Assembly: GCF_002843305.1 (NCBI RefSeq)
Contig: NZ_PGSG01000119.1
Span: 124,001-188,000, forward strand
DNA from: Streptomyces barkulensis
GTDB lineage: Bacteria; Actinomycetota; Actinomycetes; Streptomycetales; Streptomycetaceae
Direction: 5' to 3'
Length of the DNA: 64,000 bases
Under the pieces are notes generated by a model, which saw only the letters and a program-made list of their open reading frames with translations, ran no database searches and had not been told where the DNA came from. A program made the position numbers and the translations under genes. Below, piece by piece: positions 39,159-47,820 of this stretch; position 1 is the stretch's first letter; the number at the start of each line of letters is the position of its first letter.

Positions 39159-39743
39159 GTGGCCACGGAGATCGAGATGCGTGCCCGCTTCGACCGGAAC
39201 ACCCACGACCGGCTCGTCGAGCGTCTGCAGCGGGACGGCGAGGACCTCGGGCGCGACGACAAGCACATCCACTTCTACGTGCTGCCCGACAAGCTGCTGA
39301 AGGTCACTGACAACACAGCCGCCGGGACGGCGAAGATCTCCCTCAAGGCCGGCAGGATCGGCCAGGGTGCCGCCTTCCCGGAGACGGAGATCGCGATCGC
39401 CCGGGAGGACGTCCCGGCCGCCGTACGCGTCTTCAACGCCCTCGGCTTGGAGGAGCGGATGCACCAGGCGTTCAACCGCCGCCACAACTTCCGCTTCCGG
39501 GGCGTCGAGATCGCCGTGAAGTGGAGCGAGGCGTGGGGCCACCACGCCGAGTTCGAGGTGCTGCTCGACGACGCCGCCGGCGAAGCGGCGCAGGAGGAGG
39601 CCACGGCCCGCATCCGGGCCGTCGCCGCCGAGCTGGGGGTCGACCTGATGAGCGAGCGGGAACTCGCCGAGTTCACGGCCGCCTTCGAGGCCGCCGAGCA
39701 GGAACGCAAAGCCGGTGCGGCGGACGCCGCGCCCACCGCCTGA
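39159..39743 (+). CDS. CYTH-domain protein (class IV adenylate cyclase-like)
   Basis: CYTH proteins bind triphosphates and act as adenylate cyclases or triphosphatases. The 194-aa protein begins ATEIEMRARF, a variant of the ExExK signature with Arg for Lys. It continues with FYVLPDKLLKVTD, KISLKAGR, ETEIAIARED and AEFEVLL, following the CyaB strand order. The usual Asp before the last EFE strand is not evident (VEIAVKWSEAWG), so activity may differ. GTG 39159 has AAGGAGGAG; a TTG at 39141 is unlikely. Confidence 0.8.
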   Translation: MATEIEMRARFDRNTHDRLVERLQRDGEDLGRDDKHIHFYVLPDKLLKVTDNTAAGTAKISLKAGRIGQGAAFPETEIAIAREDVPAAVRVFNALGLEERMHQAFNRRHNFRFRGVEIAVKWSEAWGHHAEFEVLLDDAAGEAAQEEATARIRAVAAELGVDLMSERELAEFTAAFEAAEQERKAGAADAAPTA

Positions 39744-39777
39744 GCCACTCGTCGTACGCCACCGAGGGGGAGGCCCG

Positions 39778-40551
39778 ATGAGCACGAACCCGCCGACCGA
39801 CAGCCTGGTCGAGCTGGCCGCACGCAAGCGGCTCCCGCGCCACCAGTACACCGACCACACCACCGTGGAGTGGATCAAGGCCAACCGGCCGGACCACCTC
39901 CCGGACGTCCCGCCGCCTCGGCTCCGCCCCGCGCCCCAGCGTTTACTCACCCGCACCGCCATCCCCGGTGCCTGGCTGGCCGAGCCCAGACTCCTGAACT
40001 CGCTGCACGGAGTCCGGCACGCGATGCGCACCGCGGCCTTGGCGGCGCTGCTGGCCGAGATCACCGGTCTGGACGAGGACGACACGGCCACGCTGATCCT
40101 GGCGGCCTCCGTGCACGACTGCCGCCGCCTGCACGACAAGGACGACCCCGGACACGGCCCCCGCGCCGCCACCTGGCTCGTCGAGAACGCCGAAGCAGTC
40201 TGGGACCACTTCCACCTCTGCACCACCCCACAGGCTGTGGAGCGGGCGGCGATCGCGGTACGGCTCCACGAGAGGCCGTACGTCGCCTTCACCACCGATG
40301 ACCGGACCGATCACGCCCGCGCGGAACACGTCAGCGACCTGCTGAAAGCCGCCGACGCCCTCGACCGCTACCGGCTGCCGAAGCTGAGCTGGTGGCCGGA
40401 CGCCGCTCACATCCGCGTACCCGCCGCCTTCGACGCACTGCGGGCCACCGCATTCGACCTCGTCGTACACAGCGAGGCCGCCCACCTGACGGGCGCCGGC
40501 AGCGCCGACGCCGTCCTGGAGGCGCTGGAAGCCCACGGGGTGGTGCGCTGA
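39778..40551 (+). CDS. HD-domain phosphohydrolase with a TTA codon
   Basis: The 257-aa protein has the full HD ligand series: His81 (HGVRHAM), His113-Asp114 (SVHDCRR), His164 (VRLHERP) and Asp193/196 (KAADALDRYR). HD enzymes remove phosphates from nucleotides, including signalling ones. Codon 56 (39943-39945) is TTA, the rare leucine codon read by the bldA tRNA, so translation should depend on bldA. ATG 39778 has GAGGGGG. Its stop overlaps the next start (TGATG, 40549-40553). Confidence 0.85.
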   Translation: MSTNPPTDSLVELAARKRLPRHQYTDHTTVEWIKANRPDHLPDVPPPRLRPAPQRLLTRTAIPGAWLAEPRLLNSLHGVRHAMRTAALAALLAEITGLDEDDTATLILAASVHDCRRLHDKDDPGHGPRAATWLVENAEAVWDHFHLCTTPQAVERAAIAVRLHERPYVAFTTDDRTDHARAEHVSDLLKAADALDRYRLPKLSWWPDAAHIRVPAAFDALRATAFDLVVHSEAAHLTGAGSADAVLEALEAHGVVR

Positions 40552-41942
40552 TGGACTTCCTCGACACCTATCACCTGTGGGCCGACGCCCACGCCTTCTA
40601 CGATTCCACGCCGGTCCCCGGCCCCGACCGGCACCGCGACCCCCTGGCCGCACGGGAAGCGGCCTGGCAGACCCGCCTGCTGGAGGAGACACCCAACGGA
40701 TGGCTCCTGCGCGGCAACGCGCTCTTCGACGCGCTCGGCGGCGACGGAACGCTGCACCTGCTGCACGTCACCCACGCCCTGGAGCAGATCAGCGAGCAGG
40801 GCGTCCTCTACCCCTCCGGGGGCTGCCTGGTCGGCAGCATCTACTGCGCGCCCCTCACTCCGAGCGGCGGCGGCCTGCGGATGCACAACCTCGCCTCCTA
40901 CGTCCTCCAAAAGGAGGCCCCGGCCTTCGTCGCCAGACTCGGAGAGCGGGGCCGGGCCCCCACACCGCTGATCTTCGAGATCACCGTCCCCCGGCACGCC
41001 TACCGCGGCCTGGCCGGCATCGACTACCTGCGCCTGGGCACGATCCACCTCCAGATCTACACCCACCTGGAGTACCTGCTCTCCAAGGCGGAGCGGCACC
41101 AGCTACGCGAAGCGGTCGTCAGCCGGGTCAAGAATTCCACCGCCTTCCTCGCCCTCGCCGCGGCCATCACCTACCACGGAGCGCCCGTGGCGGCCGACCC
41201 GTTCCTACGACTGCTGGACGAGACGATCCCCCGCCTGCCCATCCTCGGATACATCTACTTCGAGGCCCTGGCGGAGTACCTGATGCTGCACTCCACCAGC
41301 GACCGGACCAGGCGGCTGGCCGAGCTGGGCGAGTTCGACAACTGGCTGTACAAGGAGATGCTCTTCGCATCCTTCCCCCAGATGGCCGGCAGGTTCGACC
41401 TCGCCAGATTCCGCCCCTCACCGGGCGAGCTGGACGAGCTCCTCGCACGCGTCGACCCCACCGTCGACGCGGCCCACGCCCGCCCCTACCTCGCGGAGCG
41501 GATCAGCCACCTCGTCGCGGCCCGCCTGTTCACACCCGGTCAGGCCCCGGAAGCCTGGCACCGCACCCGCTGGGAGTTCGACAACCTCGCCACCCGGCTG
41601 GGCCCGCTCCTGGGCCACCTCATCCACCGCGAGCTGCGGACCTTCGGCCGTTACCCCGACTTCTACTTCTACTTCGACCAGCACAAGGCGCTCCAGGCGT
41701 GGAACTACTGGAACCACATGGACATCGCCACGCCGTTCAACGGGACCTTCCCCAAGGGCGAGATCGGCATCAACCCCGCCTACCCCGATCTCGACTACCG
41801 CGTCTGGCGGGCCGAACCCGACGGCGACGGCCTCCTCCACCCGGCCGAGCAACTGGACCTCACCATCGCCCCGCGTCTGGTGGACATCAAGTACACCCTG
41901 ATGCGCAACAACCAGTGGGCACAGCCCACCGCCACCGCCTGA
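40551..41942 (+). CDS. Unrecognised 463-aa protein
   Basis: I do not recognise the family. It has no signal peptide or membrane helix. Residues 67-99 read LHLLHVTHALEQISEQGVLY then GGCLVGSIYC, which resembles the entry strand of ADP-ribosyltransferase folds (His-x-Thr, then Ile-x3-Gly-x-Leu), but the match is loose. The rest is mainly helical, with Tyr/Phe-rich stretches (RYPDFYFYFDQHKALQAWNY) and an acidic C-terminal half. It overlaps the HD gene by 1 nt, so it is translated with it and presumably shares its pathway. Confidence 0.75.
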   Translation: MDFLDTYHLWADAHAFYDSTPVPGPDRHRDPLAAREAAWQTRLLEETPNGWLLRGNALFDALGGDGTLHLLHVTHALEQISEQGVLYPSGGCLVGSIYCAPLTPSGGGLRMHNLASYVLQKEAPAFVARLGERGRAPTPLIFEITVPRHAYRGLAGIDYLRLGTIHLQIYTHLEYLLSKAERHQLREAVVSRVKNSTAFLALAAAITYHGAPVAADPFLRLLDETIPRLPILGYIYFEALAEYLMLHSTSDRTRRLAELGEFDNWLYKEMLFASFPQMAGRFDLARFRPSPGELDELLARVDPTVDAAHARPYLAERISHLVAARLFTPGQAPEAWHRTRWEFDNLATRLGPLLGHLIHRELRTFGRYPDFYFYFDQHKALQAWNYWNHMDIATPFNGTFPKGEIGINPAYPDLDYRVWRAEPDGDGLLHPAEQLDLTIAPRLVDIKYTLMRNNQWAQPTATA

Positions 41943-42061
41943 GTAACACCCCCCGCACCTCAGTAGGCCGTGCCCTGCTCGGTCCTGCCTTCGCCCAGGC
42001 ACCCAGGCCAAGCGCGACGGCAGACCGCCCCTTCCTTCACCACCGTGAGGAGCCCACACCT

Positions 42062-42802
42062 ATGCCCCCGCACCGCATGCCTCCCTCGCCCGACGGCCTC
42101 GCCGCGCAGATCGAAGCCCTCCTCGACGAGCCGACGACCACCCACGGGCTCGGCCGGGCCCTGCGCGCCGCCGCCAAGGAGATCGAGCTGTACCGGTACC
42201 ACCGCGCCGGCTCCAGGGCGTGGCCCGACGGACGGATCGACGCCGTCCCCTCCAAGATCCAGATCGGCGGCGGAGCCCACCGCATCGACGGCTTCCTCAA
42301 CATCGACGCCGTACCACCGGCCGATCTGCTGTGGGATGTCCGCGAAGGCATCCCCCTCCACGACGACACCGTGCGGGTGCTGTTCTCCGAGCACTTCCTG
42401 GAGCACATCGACTACCCCCGCTCGGCCAAGCACTACGCACGCGAGGCCCACCGCGTACTGGCACCCGGAGGGCAGGTCGTCACCGGTGTCCCCGACGCGG
42501 CGTTCGTACTGAACCAGTACCCGGCCGACCCCGGCCAGGCGGACGAGATGATCGAGCGCTGGTACGCCAAGCGCGACTGCCTCGGCGACATCAACACCTA
42601 TCTGGACCTGATCAACTACGTCTTCCGCGACCAGGACGACGACCCCGCCTACACCCCTCACCTCTGGGCCTACGACCACGAGAAGCTGGTCCAGCTGTTC
42701 GGTGAGGCCGGGTTCCGGTCCGTCGAACCCTGGCCGTTCGACCCGGCCATCGCCAACCCCAAGCGGCAGTGGGGCAGCGTCTACGTCATCGCCGTCAAGT
42801 GA
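42062..42802 (+). CDS. SAM-dependent methyltransferase
   Basis: The 246-aa protein has a class I methyltransferase fold with a variant SAM motif, KIQIGGGAHRIDGFLNID (about residues 65-82). DDTVRVLFSEHFLEHID and REAHRVLAPGGQVVTGVPD follow, the pattern of Methyltransf_11 proteins often tied to glycan or nucleotide-sugar clusters. The C-terminal YDHEKLVQLFGEAGFRSVEP is the usual final strand pair. ATG 42062 has GAGGAG upstream. It is the last gene of the accessory set. Confidence 0.85.
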   Translation: MPPHRMPPSPDGLAAQIEALLDEPTTTHGLGRALRAAAKEIELYRYHRAGSRAWPDGRIDAVPSKIQIGGGAHRIDGFLNIDAVPPADLLWDVREGIPLHDDTVRVLFSEHFLEHIDYPRSAKHYAREAHRVLAPGGQVVTGVPDAAFVLNQYPADPGQADEMIERWYAKRDCLGDINTYLDLINYVFRDQDDDPAYTPHLWAYDHEKLVQLFGEAGFRSVEPWPFDPAIANPKRQWGSVYVIAVK

Positions 42803-42860
42803 CATGCCCCCACACGCCCCCGGCCCGGCGGACGCGGGTGCGGCCGCTGCGACCGGGGCG

Positions 42861-42882
42861 CGGAACGGGAAACTCCGTTCCG
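42861..42882. terminator. 8-bp stem-loop between convergent genes
   Basis: CGGAACGG (42861-42868) pairs with CCGTTCCG (42875-42882) around a 6-nt loop, between the methyltransferase and the leftward SDR. Confidence 0.5.
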
Positions 42883-42919
42883 TCGACGCGGCCGGGGCAC
42901 CACGGGCCCCCGCGGCCCC

Positions 42920-43729
42920 TCAGCCGGGCGGCTCCTCCCCGCCGAGCGCACGGCGCAGCGCGAGGTTGGAGACCAGCAGCCCGCCGTCGACGGGGAGGGT
43001 CAGGCCGGTGATCCAGGACGCGTCGGCCGAGGCGAGGAAGGCGACGGCCGCGGCGATGTCCTCGGGGCGGCCCACCCGGCCCAGCGGGTACTCCCGGGCC
43101 GCGCGCTCCAGCACCTCGTCGCGACCCTCCCACGCCCGGGTGGCGACCGTTCCCGGCGCGACCAGGTTGACCCGTACGCCGCGCGGGGCGGCGTGCCCGG
43201 CCAGGGTGCGGGTCAGCGAGGCCAGTCCCGCCTTGGCGGCGCTGTAGGCGTGTCCGCCGAAGTCGCGCTCACCGTTGACGGAGCCGACGCTGACGACGGC
43301 CCCGCGCCGGCCGGGGGCGGCGGCCAGGTGGGGCAGGGCAGCGCGGACGCAGCGGAACGCGCCGGTGAGGGTGAGGTCCAGGCCGCGCTGCCACTCCTCC
43401 TCCGCCAGGTCCTCGAAGAGCGGGGGCTCCGGCTGGAAGCCGTAGGCGTTGTTGACCAGGACGTCCAGGCCGCCGAACCGCTCCACCGCGTGAGCGACGG
43501 CCGCCCGCACCGAGGCGTCGTCGCCCACGTCGCAGACGGTGTGGGCGGCCTGTCCGCCCACACCGGTCACCTCCCGGGCCGTGCGTTCGGCGCTCTCGCC
43601 GTCGACGTCGGTGGCCAGCACCCGGGCGCCCTCGGCGGCCAGCCGCCGGCAGACCGCCGCGCCGATGCCCCGCCCGGCGCCCGTGACCAGCACCGCGTAG
43701 CCCCTCAGGCGTTCCTCGAACCGCTGCAT
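42920..43729 (-). CDS. SDR-family oxidoreductase
   Basis: The 269-aa classical short-chain dehydrogenase has the NAD(P) motif VTGAGRGIGAAV, the acidic residue ATDVDG suggesting NAD preference, VLVNNAYG, catalytic Ser in VSVGSVNG and Tyr-Lys in YSAAKAG. PEDIAAAVAFLASADASWIT and LPVDGG close it. The substrate is unknown. It is 25 bp from a serine hydrolase gene on the same strand and likely cotranscribed. Confidence 0.9.
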   Translation of the reverse strand: MQRFEERLRGYAVLVTGAGRGIGAAVCRRLAAEGARVLATDVDGESAERTAREVTGVGGQAAHTVCDVGDDASVRAAVAHAVERFGGLDVLVNNAYGFQPEPPLFEDLAEEEWQRGLDLTLTGAFRCVRAALPHLAAAPGRRGAVVSVGSVNGERDFGGHAYSAAKAGLASLTRTLAGHAAPRGVRVNLVAPGTVATRAWEGRDEVLERAAREYPLGRVGRPEDIAAAVAFLASADASWITGLTLPVDGGLLVSNLALRRALGGEEPPG

Positions 43730-43754
43730 CGGGCCAGCGTAGGCGCCGGGCCGG

Positions 43755-44939
43755 TCAACCGCCCCCGTGCGCCGCCGACTTCCGCAGCGCGCGCACCAGG
43801 GCCTGGGCGCGCGGGTCGGAGGTGACCGACTTCTGGAGGGAGTTGGTGACGTAGGCGAAGGCCAGGCCCGTCTCGGGGTCGGCGAAGGCCAGCGAGCCGC
43901 CGCGGCCGGGGTGGCCGAAGGAGCCGGGGCCCAGCATCGGCGAGGACGGCCCGTGGAGCATGTAGCCCAGACCGAAGCGGGTGGCGACCAGCAGGACGCG
44001 GTCGGGGCCGGCCGACTCCTCGGTACGCGCCTGGGTGAGGGTGGCGGGGGCGTACAGCCGGCGGGTGCCGTCGCCGAGATCGCCGATGAGCGCCGCGTAG
44101 AAGCGGGCCAGGGAGCGGGCGGTGGCCACGCCGGAGGAGGCGGCGAGCTCGGCGGCCCGGTAGGCGGGGTCGTTCTCGTCGGGCTGCGGGTCGATGGCCC
44201 CGAAGGCGCGGCGGGTGAGGGAGTGCGGATCGCGCCAGGCGTCGGCTACCTCGCGCTTGGGGCGCACCCGCAGCCCGGCGGAGGCGGGCGCGGGCGGGGC
44301 CTCCACCTCGGCGATCCGGCCCACCCGGTGCGTCTGGTCGGCGGGCAGTCCGATCCACAGGTCGAGGCCGAGCGGTGCGGCCACCTCCTCGGCGAACCAG
44401 CGGCCCAGGCTCCGCCCGGTGACCCGCCGCACCAGCTCGCCCAGCAGCCAGCTGTAGGTCTGCGCGTGGTAGCCGTGGGCGGTGCCCGGCTCCCAGGCGG
44501 GCTCCTGGGCGGCGACGGCACGCGGTCCGAGGACGCCGTCGAGCGCCTGCTCCGGGGTGAGGGGGGTGTCCAGGGCGGGCAGCCCGGCGCGGTGGGTGAG
44601 CAGGTGGCGCACCGGTACGCGCTCCTTGCCCGCCGCCTTGAACTCCGGCCAGTAGGTGCCCACCGGCGCGTCCAGGTCCAGGCGTCCGCGCTGGTGCAGC
44701 AGGTGGAGGACGGCGGCGGCCGGGCCCTTGGTGACCGAGCGGACGACCTGGGCGGTGTCCTCGGTCCAGGGCTCCTGCCCGCGGGGGTCGGCCAGGCCGC
44801 CCCACAGGTCGGCGACCTTGTGCCCGTCCCGGTAGACGGCCACGGCCGCGCCCCGGTCGCCGCGCTCGGTCAGGTTGGCGCGGAAGGCGTCACGGAGCGG
44901 CTCGTAGCCGTCCGCCACCGTGCCCTGGACGTCCACCAC
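43755..44939 (-). CDS. Beta-lactamase-fold serine hydrolase/esterase
   Basis: The 394-aa protein has the class C/EstB layout: nucleophile motif SVTKG (S-x-x-K, near residue 68), the second motif YHAQTYSWLLGELV with its Tyr, and a C-terminal FGHPGRGGS (H-x-G). There is no signal peptide, so it acts in the cytosol, probably as an esterase or transesterase. I chose GTG 44939, with GGAG 10 nt upstream; a longer frame to 45011 begins with a His/Thr-rich stretch. Confidence 0.88.
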   Translation of the reverse strand: MVDVQGTVADGYEPLRDAFRANLTERGDRGAAVAVYRDGHKVADLWGGLADPRGQEPWTEDTAQVVRSVTKGPAAAVLHLLHQRGRLDLDAPVGTYWPEFKAAGKERVPVRHLLTHRAGLPALDTPLTPEQALDGVLGPRAVAAQEPAWEPGTAHGYHAQTYSWLLGELVRRVTGRSLGRWFAEEVAAPLGLDLWIGLPADQTHRVGRIAEVEAPPAPASAGLRVRPKREVADAWRDPHSLTRRAFGAIDPQPDENDPAYRAAELAASSGVATARSLARFYAALIGDLGDGTRRLYAPATLTQARTEESAGPDRVLLVATRFGLGYMLHGPSSPMLGPGSFGHPGRGGSLAFADPETGLAFAYVTNSLQKSVTSDPRAQALVRALRKSAAHGGG

Positions 44940-45015
44940 TGTCTTCGTGCTCCTGCCGGTCAAAAGGTGATGCGTGTGCCGATGTGTGCACCGATGTGTG
45001 CCGTCGTACATGGTG

Positions 45016-45882
45016 CTACGCGCGCGGCGGCGACACCGACCGGGGGTCGAATCCGAAGGGCAGCTCCAGGCGGTGGGCGCGCATCAGCGCCTCGTCGCAC
45101 AGCAGGTCCCGGGTGGGGCCGTCGGCGGCGATGACGCCCTCGCTGAGGACGACCGAGCGGGGGCACAGCTCCAGGGCGTAGGGCAGGTCGTGGGTGACCA
45201 TGAGAACGGTGACGTCCAGCGACCGCAGGATGTCGGCCAGTTCGCGGCGGGAAGCGGGGTCGAGGTTGGAGGAGGGCTCGTCCAGGACGAGGATCTCCGG
45301 CCGCATGGCCAGCACGGTGGCCACCGCCACCCGGCGCCGCTGGCCGAAGGAGAGGTGGTGCGGGGGCCGGTCGGCGTACTCCTCCATTCCGACCAGGGCC
45401 AGTGCCTCGTGCACCCGGGCCTCCAGTTCGGCGCCGCGCAGGCCGGTGTTGGCGGGGCCGAAGGCGACGTCCTCGCGGACGGTGGGCATGAAGAGCTGGT
45501 CGTCGGGGTCCTGGAAGACGATGCCGACGCGGCGGCGGACCTCGGCCAGGGCGGCCCGGTCCGAGGGGTCCACCCGCAGTCCGGCCACGGTGACGCCTCC
45601 CGCGCCGCCGGTGAGGATGCCGTTGAGGTGGAGCACGAGGGTGGTCTTGCCGGCGCCGTTGGGCCCGAGCAGCGCGACGCGCTCGCCACGGGCCACCGTG
45701 AGGTCGACGCCGAAGAGGGCCTGGTGGCCGTCGGGGTAGGCGTAGGCGAGGCCGGAGACCTCCAGGGAGGGGGGCGGTACGGGGGCGTTTCCCGGCTCGT
45801 CCCGCGGTTCGGTTCGCGGTTCGGTTCGCGGTTCGGTTCGCGGCTTGTTCAGTGGTTCGTCTCGCGGATCGGCTGCTGTCAC
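45016..45882 (-). CDS. cbiO: Ni/Co ECF transporter ATP-binding protein
   Basis: ATPase of the energy-coupling-factor importer for nickel or cobalt. The 288-aa protein has Walker A GPNGAGKTT, Q-loop FQDPDDQLFMPTV, signature LSFGQRRRVAVATVL and Walker B ILVLDEPSSNLDP, then the H-loop VTHDL. The N-terminus carries a PRTEPRTEPRTEPRDEP repeat coded by 12-bp tandem units near 45800-45842. GTG 45882 overlaps the cbiQ stop (GTGA); ATG 45894 is an alternative. Confidence 0.93.
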   Translation of the reverse strand: MTAADPRDEPLNKPRTEPRTEPRTEPRDEPGNAPVPPPSLEVSGLAYAYPDGHQALFGVDLTVARGERVALLGPNGAGKTTLVLHLNGILTGGAGGVTVAGLRVDPSDRAALAEVRRRVGIVFQDPDDQLFMPTVREDVAFGPANTGLRGAELEARVHEALALVGMEEYADRPPHHLSFGQRRRVAVATVLAMRPEILVLDEPSSNLDPASRRELADILRSLDVTVLMVTHDLPYALELCPRSVVLSEGVIAADGPTRDLLCDEALMRAHRLELPFGFDPRSVSPPRA

Positions 45883-46643
45883 AGGGTCCACCATCCCATC
45901 AGGCAGACCGCGAGCGCGGCGAGCGGGAGGGCGGCGGCAGAGGACCACTGGGCGCGGGTGGCGGCCGTCTCGTCGGCGGTGGGCATGGTGCCGGTGTAAC
46001 CGCGGCTGACCATGGCCAGGTGGACGCGCTCGCCCCGCTCGTAGGCGCGGATGAACAGCGCCCCGGCGGTCTTGGCGAGCACGCCCCACTGCCGCACGCC
46101 GCGGGCGGTGAAGCCGCGCGAGACGCGGGCCAGGCGCATCCGGCGCATCTCGTCGGCGATCACGTCGCCGTAGCGGATCATGAAGGAGGCGATCTGCACC
46201 AGCAGCGGCGGCATGCGCAGCCGCTGGAGGCCGAGCAGGATCTCGCGCAGCTCGGTGGTGGAGGCCAGCAGGACGGAGGCGGCGACGCCGAGGGTGCCCT
46301 TGGCCAGGACATTCCAGGCGCCCCACAGGCCGGACTCGCTCAGCGACATGCCCAGCGCCTCCACGTACGGCCCCTCCGCGACGAAGGGCATCAGCACCGC
46401 GAAGGCGACGAAGGGCACCTCGATCAGCATGCGCTTCAGCAGGTGGCGGGCGGGGACGCGGGAGAGCGCGGCGACGGCGGCCAGCAGCAGCGCGTAGGCG
46501 CCGAAGGCCCACATCGCCTCGCGCGGGGTGGCGACGACGGTGAGGACGAAGGCGAGGACGGCCGCGATCTTGGTGTGGGCGGGGAGGCGGTGCACGGGCG
46601 AGTGCCCGTGGCGGTAGAGCCGGTGGGCGTGTCCGGCGCCCAT
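45879..46643 (-). CDS. cbiQ: Ni/Co ECF transporter transmembrane protein
   Basis: T-component of the importer. The 254-aa protein has about five hydrophobic helices and the two coupling motifs with the family's A-R-G pattern: RLARVSRGFTARG and HLAMVSRGYTGTM. Its ATG is 1 nt from the cbiM stop region, and its stop overlaps cbiO, so the three genes are one operon. Confidence 0.92.
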   Translation of the reverse strand: MGAGHAHRLYRHGHSPVHRLPAHTKIAAVLAFVLTVVATPREAMWAFGAYALLLAAVAALSRVPARHLLKRMLIEVPFVAFAVLMPFVAEGPYVEALGMSLSESGLWGAWNVLAKGTLGVAASVLLASTTELREILLGLQRLRMPPLLVQIASFMIRYGDVIADEMRRMRLARVSRGFTARGVRQWGVLAKTAGALFIRAYERGERVHLAMVSRGYTGTMPTADETAATRAQWSSAAALPLAALAVCLMGWWTL

Positions 46644-46644
46644 C

Positions 46645-47820
46645 TCAGGCGTTCCCGGCGGGGGTGCGGCCGGTGTCGCTCTCCGCTCGGCCGGCGCCGC
46701 CGTCCGCGGACGGTACGGCGGCTGCGGCGACGGCCCTGGCGTTCCTGCGGCGGGTCACGACGACGAGGATCCCGGTGCCGGCGGCCAGCGTCGTGCCGGC
46801 GCCGATGACGCCGGCGAGTCCGCCGGAGAGGCGCTCGTCGGCGATGGTCGAGATGCCGTAGTCGGCGAGCGGGGAGCCGGCCAGGCCGTGCTCCTCCTCC
46901 TGGGAGGAGATGCCGTACTCGCCGGCGACCCTCTCCAGTCCGTCGGGGGCGCCGGAGGCGTAGAAGCTGACGACGCCGGCGCACAGGAGGGTGGCGGCCA
47001 GTCCGCCCGCCCAGACCTTCCGGGCGGAGGCGGGGCCGGTGGCGGGCGCGGAGGTGCCGGATGTGGTGGTGGTGGAGGAGGTGGCGGCCTGCGGGGCGGG
47101 GCCCGAGCCGGGGGTGGCGACCGGGCCGCTGCGCAGGACGAGGGGGCGGGTCAGCCCGCGGGCGGCGTGGACCAGGTCCGGGCGGACGGCCAGGACGGCG
47201 CCGACGGTGGCGGTGGTGATCAGCGCCTCGCCGACGCCGATCAGGGTGTGGACGCCGAGCATCGCGGTGAGGACCCTGCCCAGGGGGACCTCGGCGGTGC
47301 CGCCGAGCGCGTACAGGCCGGTGAAGACGGCGGCTGCGGCCGGTACGGAGATCAGCGCGGAGACGAAGGCGGCGGCGGTGACCGAGCCGCGGCGGCGCGG
47401 CAGGACCCGTACCAGGGCGCGGAAGACGGCGTAGGAGGCGACGACGGTGACGACGCCGATCAGGGTGATGTTGGTGCCCAGCGCGGTGAGTCCGCCGTCG
47501 GCGAAGAGCAGGGCCTGCATCAGCAGGACGACGGAGAGGGCGAGCACCCCGGTGTAGGGGCCGACGAGTATCGCCGCCAGCGCCCCGCCCATCAGATGGC
47601 CGCTGGTGCCCGCGCCCACGGGGAAGTTGAGCATCTGCACGGCGAAGACGAAGGCCGCCACGAGACCGGCCAGCGGCGCGGTGCGCTCCGCTCCGTGGTG
47701 GGCGGCGGCGCCCGCCAGTTCGCGGCGGGCGCCGCGCAGGCTGACCGCGACGGCGGCCGCGGCGACGGCGCCGGTGGCCACCGAGACCGGGGCGTTGAGA
47801 AATCCGTCGGGCACGTGCAT
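46645..47820 (-). CDS. cbiM: Ni/Co ECF transporter substrate-binding protein, CbiM-CbiN fusion
   Basis: S-component that binds the metal at its N-terminus, MHVPDGFL, where the Met-His start coordinates Ni2+ or Co2+. The 391-aa protein has seven or so helices of CbiM (QMLNFPVGAGTSGHLMGG is the family signature). A linker rich in Ser/Thr leads to a C-terminal CbiN/NikN-like part with two helices and the loop VAGEYGISSQEEEHGLAGSP. ATG 47820 has GGAG 7 nt upstream. A Nur-type box upstream favours nickel as substrate. Confidence 0.9.
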   Translation of the reverse strand: MHVPDGFLNAPVSVATGAVAAAAVAVSLRGARRELAGAAAHHGAERTAPLAGLVAAFVFAVQMLNFPVGAGTSGHLMGGALAAILVGPYTGVLALSVVLLMQALLFADGGLTALGTNITLIGVVTVVASYAVFRALVRVLPRRRGSVTAAAFVSALISVPAAAAVFTGLYALGGTAEVPLGRVLTAMLGVHTLIGVGEALITTATVGAVLAVRPDLVHAARGLTRPLVLRSGPVATPGSGPAPQAATSSTTTTSGTSAPATGPASARKVWAGGLAATLLCAGVVSFYASGAPDGLERVAGEYGISSQEEEHGLAGSPLADYGISTIADERLSGGLAGVIGAGTTLAAGTGILVVVTRRRNARAVAAAAVPSADGGAGRAESDTGRTPAGNA

